Notes under the pieces: model-generated | What the model saw: the letters and a program-made list of their open reading frames with translations, nothing else | What the model was told of the DNA's origin: nothing | Databases searched by the model: none | Translations under genes and position numbers: made by a program | DNA from: an uncultured Bacteroidales bacterium | GTDB taxonomy: Bacteria > Bacteroidota > Bacteroidia > Bacteroidales > UBA932 | Assembly (NCBI GenBank): GCA_946402945.1 | Contig: CAMIYB010000014.1 | Span: 1-33,612, forward strand | Length of the DNA stretch: 33,612 bases | Direction of reading: 5' to 3' | In this document: positions 31,036 to 33,612 of the stretch, piece after piece | How the letters are laid out: every line of letters begins with the position of its first letter | Position numbering within the stretch: position 1 is the stretch's first letter

Positions 31036-32246
31036 TATGCTAAGTTTTTGACAATGTGCATGGTGTCGCGGGCGATGACAAGTTCCTCGTCCGTGGTGAT
31101 GGAAGCGGCTTTGACCGGGGAGTCCGGCCGGGAGATGACGGCGTCGCCATGGGCCTTCTCGTTGGCCTCGCAGTCGAAGCGGAGCCCCAGGTAGTCGAGG
31201 TGCTTGCAGACGCCGTAGCGGTACCAGGCGTTGTTTTCGCCGACCCCGCCGGTGATGACGATCAGATCGACGCCGTTCATCACGGCGGCGAACATGCCGA
31301 TGTTCTTGACCGTATCGTAGAGGAGTTTCTGGATGACGAGCTGGCACAACGGGTCGCCCGCATCGGCCATGGACTTGACGTCGCGCGTGTCGCTGGTCTT
31401 GCCGGAAAGGCCGAGGAAACCGCTCTTCTTGTTCATGATGTCGGTCATCTGGTCGGGCGTGAGGCCTTCCTTCTTCATGATGTAGGGAACGATGTTCGCG
31501 TCGATGTTGCCGCAGCGCGAGCCCATGATCATGCCCTCGAGCGGGGTGAAGCCCATGGAGGTATCGACGACTTTGCCGTTTTCGATGGCCGTGACGGAAC
31601 TGCCGTTGCCGATGTGGCAGGTGATGATGCGGGAATGATCGAGGTCCACGCCGCAGAGTTTCGCGCCCTTGGCGGCGACGAACTGGTGGCTGGTGCCGTG
31701 GGCGCCATAGCGGCGGACGCGGTATTTCGTGTAGTACTCATAGGGGAGGGCATACATATAGGCGTACTTCGGCATGGTCTGGTGATAGGCCGTGTCGAAG
31801 GTGACGACCTGCGGAACCTTGGGCAGGGCTGCGCTGACGGCGCGGATGCCGAGCAGGTGGGCGGGATTGTGGAGCGGGGCGAAGTCGCAGCAGAGTTCGA
31901 TTTTCTCCAGGACATCGTCATTCACCAGGGCGCTTTCGGAGAAGTATTCGCCGCCATGGACGATGCGGTGACCGACGGCGGCGATCTCGTCGAGCGACTT
32001 CAGGACACCGTCCTTGGGGTTGGTAAGGGCCTTGAGCACCCATTCCATACCCGCTTTGTGGTCGGGGATCGGGGTCTCCTTGCTGCGTTTTTCGCCGCCT
32101 TTCGGGGCATATTGTACGGCGCTGTTACCGAGGCCGATTCTTTCGACGATGCCTTTGGCGATGAGATCGTAATCGTCGTCCGTCCTCATGTCCAGAACCT
32201 GGTACTTGATGGAAGAACTTCCGCAGTTGATAACGAGGATAATCAT
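31035..32246 (-). CDS. ackA: Acetate kinase
   Basis: A 403-residue acetokinase-family enzyme that makes acetate and ATP from acetyl-phosphate and ADP in fermentation. Signature 1 is VINCGSSSIKYQVLD at the N-terminus with catalytic-site Asn7. Signature 2 region, RRYGAHGTSHQFV, and the metal and phosphate contacts around HIVHGGEYF, TFDTAYHQTMP, HIGNGSS and GSRCGNIDANI are all present. VITGGVGENN supplies the C-terminal nucleotide-binding loop. Length separates it from butyrate kinase (about 355 residues). It is the first gene of an operon with the Ptb-type enzyme; together they complete the acetyl-CoA to acetate route for ATP gain. Confidence 0.95.
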   Translation of the reverse strand: MIILVINCGSSSIKYQVLDMRTDDDYDLIAKGIVERIGLGNSAVQYAPKGGEKRSKETPIPDHKAGMEWVLKALTNPKDGVLKSLDEIAAVGHRIVHGGEYFSESALVNDDVLEKIELCCDFAPLHNPAHLLGIRAVSAALPKVPQVVTFDTAYHQTMPKYAYMYALPYEYYTKYRVRRYGAHGTSHQFVAAKGAKLCGVDLDHSRIITCHIGNGSSVTAIENGKVVDTSMGFTPLEGMIMGSRCGNIDANIVPYIMKKEGLTPDQMTDIMNKKSGFLGLSGKTSDTRDVKSMADAGDPLCQLVIQKLLYDTVKNIGMFAAVMNGVDLIVITGGVGENNAWYRYGVCKHLDYLGLRFDCEANEKAHGDAVISRPDSPVKAASITTDEELVIARDTMHIVKNLA

Positions 32247-32279
32247 AAAAAAGTGCTTAGATTTTTACTGTATGTCTGG

Positions 32280-32310
32280 CAAAGTTAGGAAAGAATCACT
32301 ACTTTAGCAA
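32280..32310 (-). promoter_or_regulatory. Promoter of ackA-ptb
   Basis: Minus-strand TTG (32310-32308), 20 bp, perfect -7 TAACTTTG (32287-32280). The leader to the ATG at 32246 is about 28 nt. The putative comEC -7 element lies within the spacer on the other strand. Confidence 0.7.
32300..32307 (+). promoter_or_regulatory. -7-like element of the ComEC-like gene
   Basis: TACTTTAG has one mismatch to TAnnTTTG and ends 8 bp before the ATG at 32316, implying a nearly leaderless mRNA. It overlaps the spacer of the divergent ackA promoter. Confidence 0.4.
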
Positions 32311-32315
32311 GAACT

Positions 32316-33419
32316 ATGGACGCAAGAGCGCAGAATATAACCGCTTTGTCGCTTCCTTTTGCGGCGGGGGCCGCAGCCGGTATTTTGCTATCCGGCTGTG
32401 GGGCATCGGTTTACGGCCTGGCGCCTGTGTCTTTCCTCCTGACTGCCCTTGCGGGCGTGCTGCTGGCGACGGGCCGGCTGCGTTCCTTGCCCGCGGTGCT
32501 GGGCATGGTCTTTTGTGCCGGCCTCTGCTGCGGCCTGCTCGGCTCCCTTACGGCCCCGGGACGGCATGTAGCCACCATGGGCCGGGTCCGGGACCTGATC
32601 GCCGCCATCCCGTATCCCTCCGCCTCTACGGGCGGACTTGTGCAGGCCTTGACGACGGGCGACCGTTCGCTGCTGTCGCCGGAAACGGTGGCGGCATTCC
32701 GGCAGAGCGGCGCCTCGCATATCCTGGCGCTCTCGGGACTTCATCTCGGGATTATCTATCTGATGCTGAGCGGCTTGACGTCGGTCTTCGGGCACTCGCG
32801 TCCGGCGCGGTCCCTGCGCTATGCCTTCCTGGTGGGCCTTTCCGGCCTGTATGCCGTCGCTACGGGCGCCTCGCCCTCCATCGTCCGCGCCTTCCTCTTC
32901 ATCCTGCTGGGGGAGACCGCCCGTCTGCTCGGCCGACGGGTTCGCCCGCTTTCTGTCTTTTGCGGGGCGCTGACCCTCCAGTTGGTGCTTGATCCGACCG
33001 TCATCCGTTCCGTCGGCTTCCAACTTTCCTATCTGGCCATGGCCGGCATTTTTCTGGTTTTTCCCGTCCTCCGCGCGTGGTATCCGGCTTCTTCCGCCCC
33101 CGGCGCGCCCTCCCGTGGCGCGAGACCCCGTCTGACAGACCGCCTCGACCTGCCCCGGCGCATCTGGGAAGCCGCCGCCCTTGCCATCTCCTGCCAACTA
33201 CTGACCGCCCCGCTCGCCTGGCTGCGCTTCGGGACCTTCCCGCGCTACTTCCTCCTGACCAACCTGCTTGCCATGCCCCTGACCACCGTCGTCATGGTCC
33301 TTTCGGTCGCCACCGTCCTCCTGTCCGCCCTCGGCTTCTGTCCGGCTTTCCTGATCGTCTGGAATGACGTCGCCGTCCAGACCCTTCTCCGGCTCCTGGA
33401 ACTCATCGCCTCCCTGTAG
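32316..33419 (+). CDS. comEC: Minimal ComEC/Rec2-like membrane protein (competence domain only)
   Basis: A 367-residue polytopic inner-membrane protein. After two or three N-terminal helices it goes directly into the Competence domain (PF03772): ALTTGDRSLLSPETVAAFRQSG, then SHILALSGLHLGI and GASPSIVRAFLF, which line the single-stranded DNA channel in ComEC. Typical ComEC proteins are about 650-800 residues, with an OB-fold (DUF4131) domain before this region and often a C-terminal metallo-beta-lactamase domain; neither is present here and no such gene follows. The reading frame is clean, so it is a natural short form or a deletion derivative, not a visible frameshift. A role in DNA uptake is possible but unproven. 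It is divergent from ackA. Confidence 0.85.
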   Translation: MDARAQNITALSLPFAAGAAAGILLSGCGASVYGLAPVSFLLTALAGVLLATGRLRSLPAVLGMVFCAGLCCGLLGSLTAPGRHVATMGRVRDLIAAIPYPSASTGGLVQALTTGDRSLLSPETVAAFRQSGASHILALSGLHLGIIYLMLSGLTSVFGHSRPARSLRYAFLVGLSGLYAVATGASPSIVRAFLFILLGETARLLGRRVRPLSVFCGALTLQLVLDPTVIRSVGFQLSYLAMAGIFLVFPVLRAWYPASSAPGAPSRGARPRLTDRLDLPRRIWEAAALAISCQLLTAPLAWLRFGTFPRYFLLTNLLAMPLTTVVMVLSVATVLLSALGFCPAFLIVWNDVAVQTLLRLLELIASL

Positions 33420-33454
33420 GATTCCCGTAAATCGTGAAAAAATCGCCAAAAAAC

Positions 33455-33485
33455 TTGCACAATCCAAAAAAGGTCCTTACCTTTG
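33455..33485 (+). promoter_or_regulatory. Promoter of tRNA-Ala
   Basis: TTG (33455-33457), exactly 20 bp, then the perfect -7 element TACCTTTG (33478-33485). The expected start of transcription is about 7 nt before the tRNA. Confidence 0.75.
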
Positions 33486-33497
33486 TGGTCCACAAAT

Positions 33498-33570
33498 GGG
33501 GTATTAGCTCAGTTGGTAGAGCGTTTGAATGGCATTCAAAAGGTCAGGAGTTCGATTCTCCTATGCTCCA
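33498..33570 (+). tRNA. tRNA-Ala (anticodon GGC)
   Basis: Complete 73-nt cloverleaf. The acceptor GGGGTAT pairs with ATGCTCC and has the G3-U70 wobble pair that marks alanine tRNAs, with discriminator A. The D arm is GCTC-AGTTGGTA-GAGC, the anticodon arm TTTGA-ATGGCAT-TCAAA (GGC), and the T arm AGGAG-TTCGATT-CTCCT. CCA is not encoded. Confidence 0.96.
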
Positions 33571-33574
33571 CGGA

Positions 33575-33606
33575 AATCAGCCTTCTACACACGTAGGAGG
33601 CTGATT
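33575..33606 (+). terminator. Hairpin terminator after tRNA-Ala
   Basis: AATCAGCCTTCTAC and GTAGGAGGCTGATT form a 14-bp stem with one G-U pair and an ACAC loop, 4 nt after the tRNA. Only GCTATT follows before the window ends, so the U-tract cannot be assessed. Confidence 0.75.
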
Positions 33607-33612
33607 GCTATT

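Noticed and set aside
33498..33606. Integration (att) site at the tRNA-Ala 3' end
   Set aside because: No integrase and no direct repeat of the tRNA end are seen; the hairpin after it is explained as a terminator.
1..33612. CRISPR arrays, insertion sequences, toxin-antitoxin or phage-defence genes
   Set aside because: No regularly spaced repeats, transposase motifs, terminal inverted repeats or defence-type domains were found. AddAB is a general repair complex here.

Overview
The window is a dense chromosomal segment from a GC-rich member of the Bacteroidota, most likely an uncultured gut or rumen Bacteroidales. The evidence is the phylum-specific -7 promoter element (TAnnTTTG, in the best cases with TTG or TTTG 19-20 bp upstream) before most transcription units, the lack of strong Shine-Dalgarno sequences, many surface lipoproteins, and Bacteroidota-typical families (PCMD, DUF4493/DUF6359, DUF4290, the Fibrobacter-succinogenes paralogous domain). 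Genus and species cannot be fixed from the sequence. I see no insertion sequence, integrase, phage gene, CRISPR array or rRNA. No stretch longer than about 180 bases lacks a gene.

Layout. (1) 1-578 (-): truncated VanX-like D-Ala-D-Ala dipeptidase lipoprotein. (2) 753-4503 (+): overlapping three-gene operon of an ECF-type S component, an FmdE-like protein and a secreted GH2 glycosidase. (3) 5565-4513 (-): tRNA-Gly(CCC) followed after 17 nt by an alpha/beta-hydrolase lipoprotein. (4) 5657-8554 (+): two-unit M16 peptidase lipoprotein. (5) 9624-8551 (-): DUF4493-DUF6359 lipoprotein. (6) 14288-9716 (-): tightly coupled operon of MATE exporter, DUF3737 beta-helix protein, periplasmic alkaline phosphatase and MalY/PatB-type C-S lyase. 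(7) 14405-16308 (+): PCMD protein and a GT4 glycosyltransferase. (8) 16371-24139 (+): ettA-addB-addA, linking a translation factor to double-strand-break repair. (9) 24234-28060 (+): DUF4290-ftsK-lolA. (10) 29087-28065 (-): apbE. (11) 29164-30126 (+): Fib_succ_major lipoprotein. (12) 32246-30127 (-): ackA and a Ptb-type phosphate acyltransferase. (13) 32316-33419 (+): minimal ComEC channel protein. (14) 33498-33570 (+): tRNA-Ala(GGC) with its own promoter and a terminator.

The segment mixes core functions (tRNAs, EttA, AddAB, FtsK, LolA, acetate formation) with envelope and nutrient functions (glycosidase, hydrolase, peptidase, phosphatase, lipoproteins). The two least explained units are the ECF-S/FmdE/GH2 operon and the MATE/DUF3737/phosphatase/C-S-lyase operon. 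Gene packing is extreme. Most operon junctions are ATGA or TAATG overlaps or a few bases. All four convergent pairs end within 9 bp of each other or overlap. Opposing promoters are interlocked at two loci. Some promoters sit so close to start codons that leaderless transcripts are expected.
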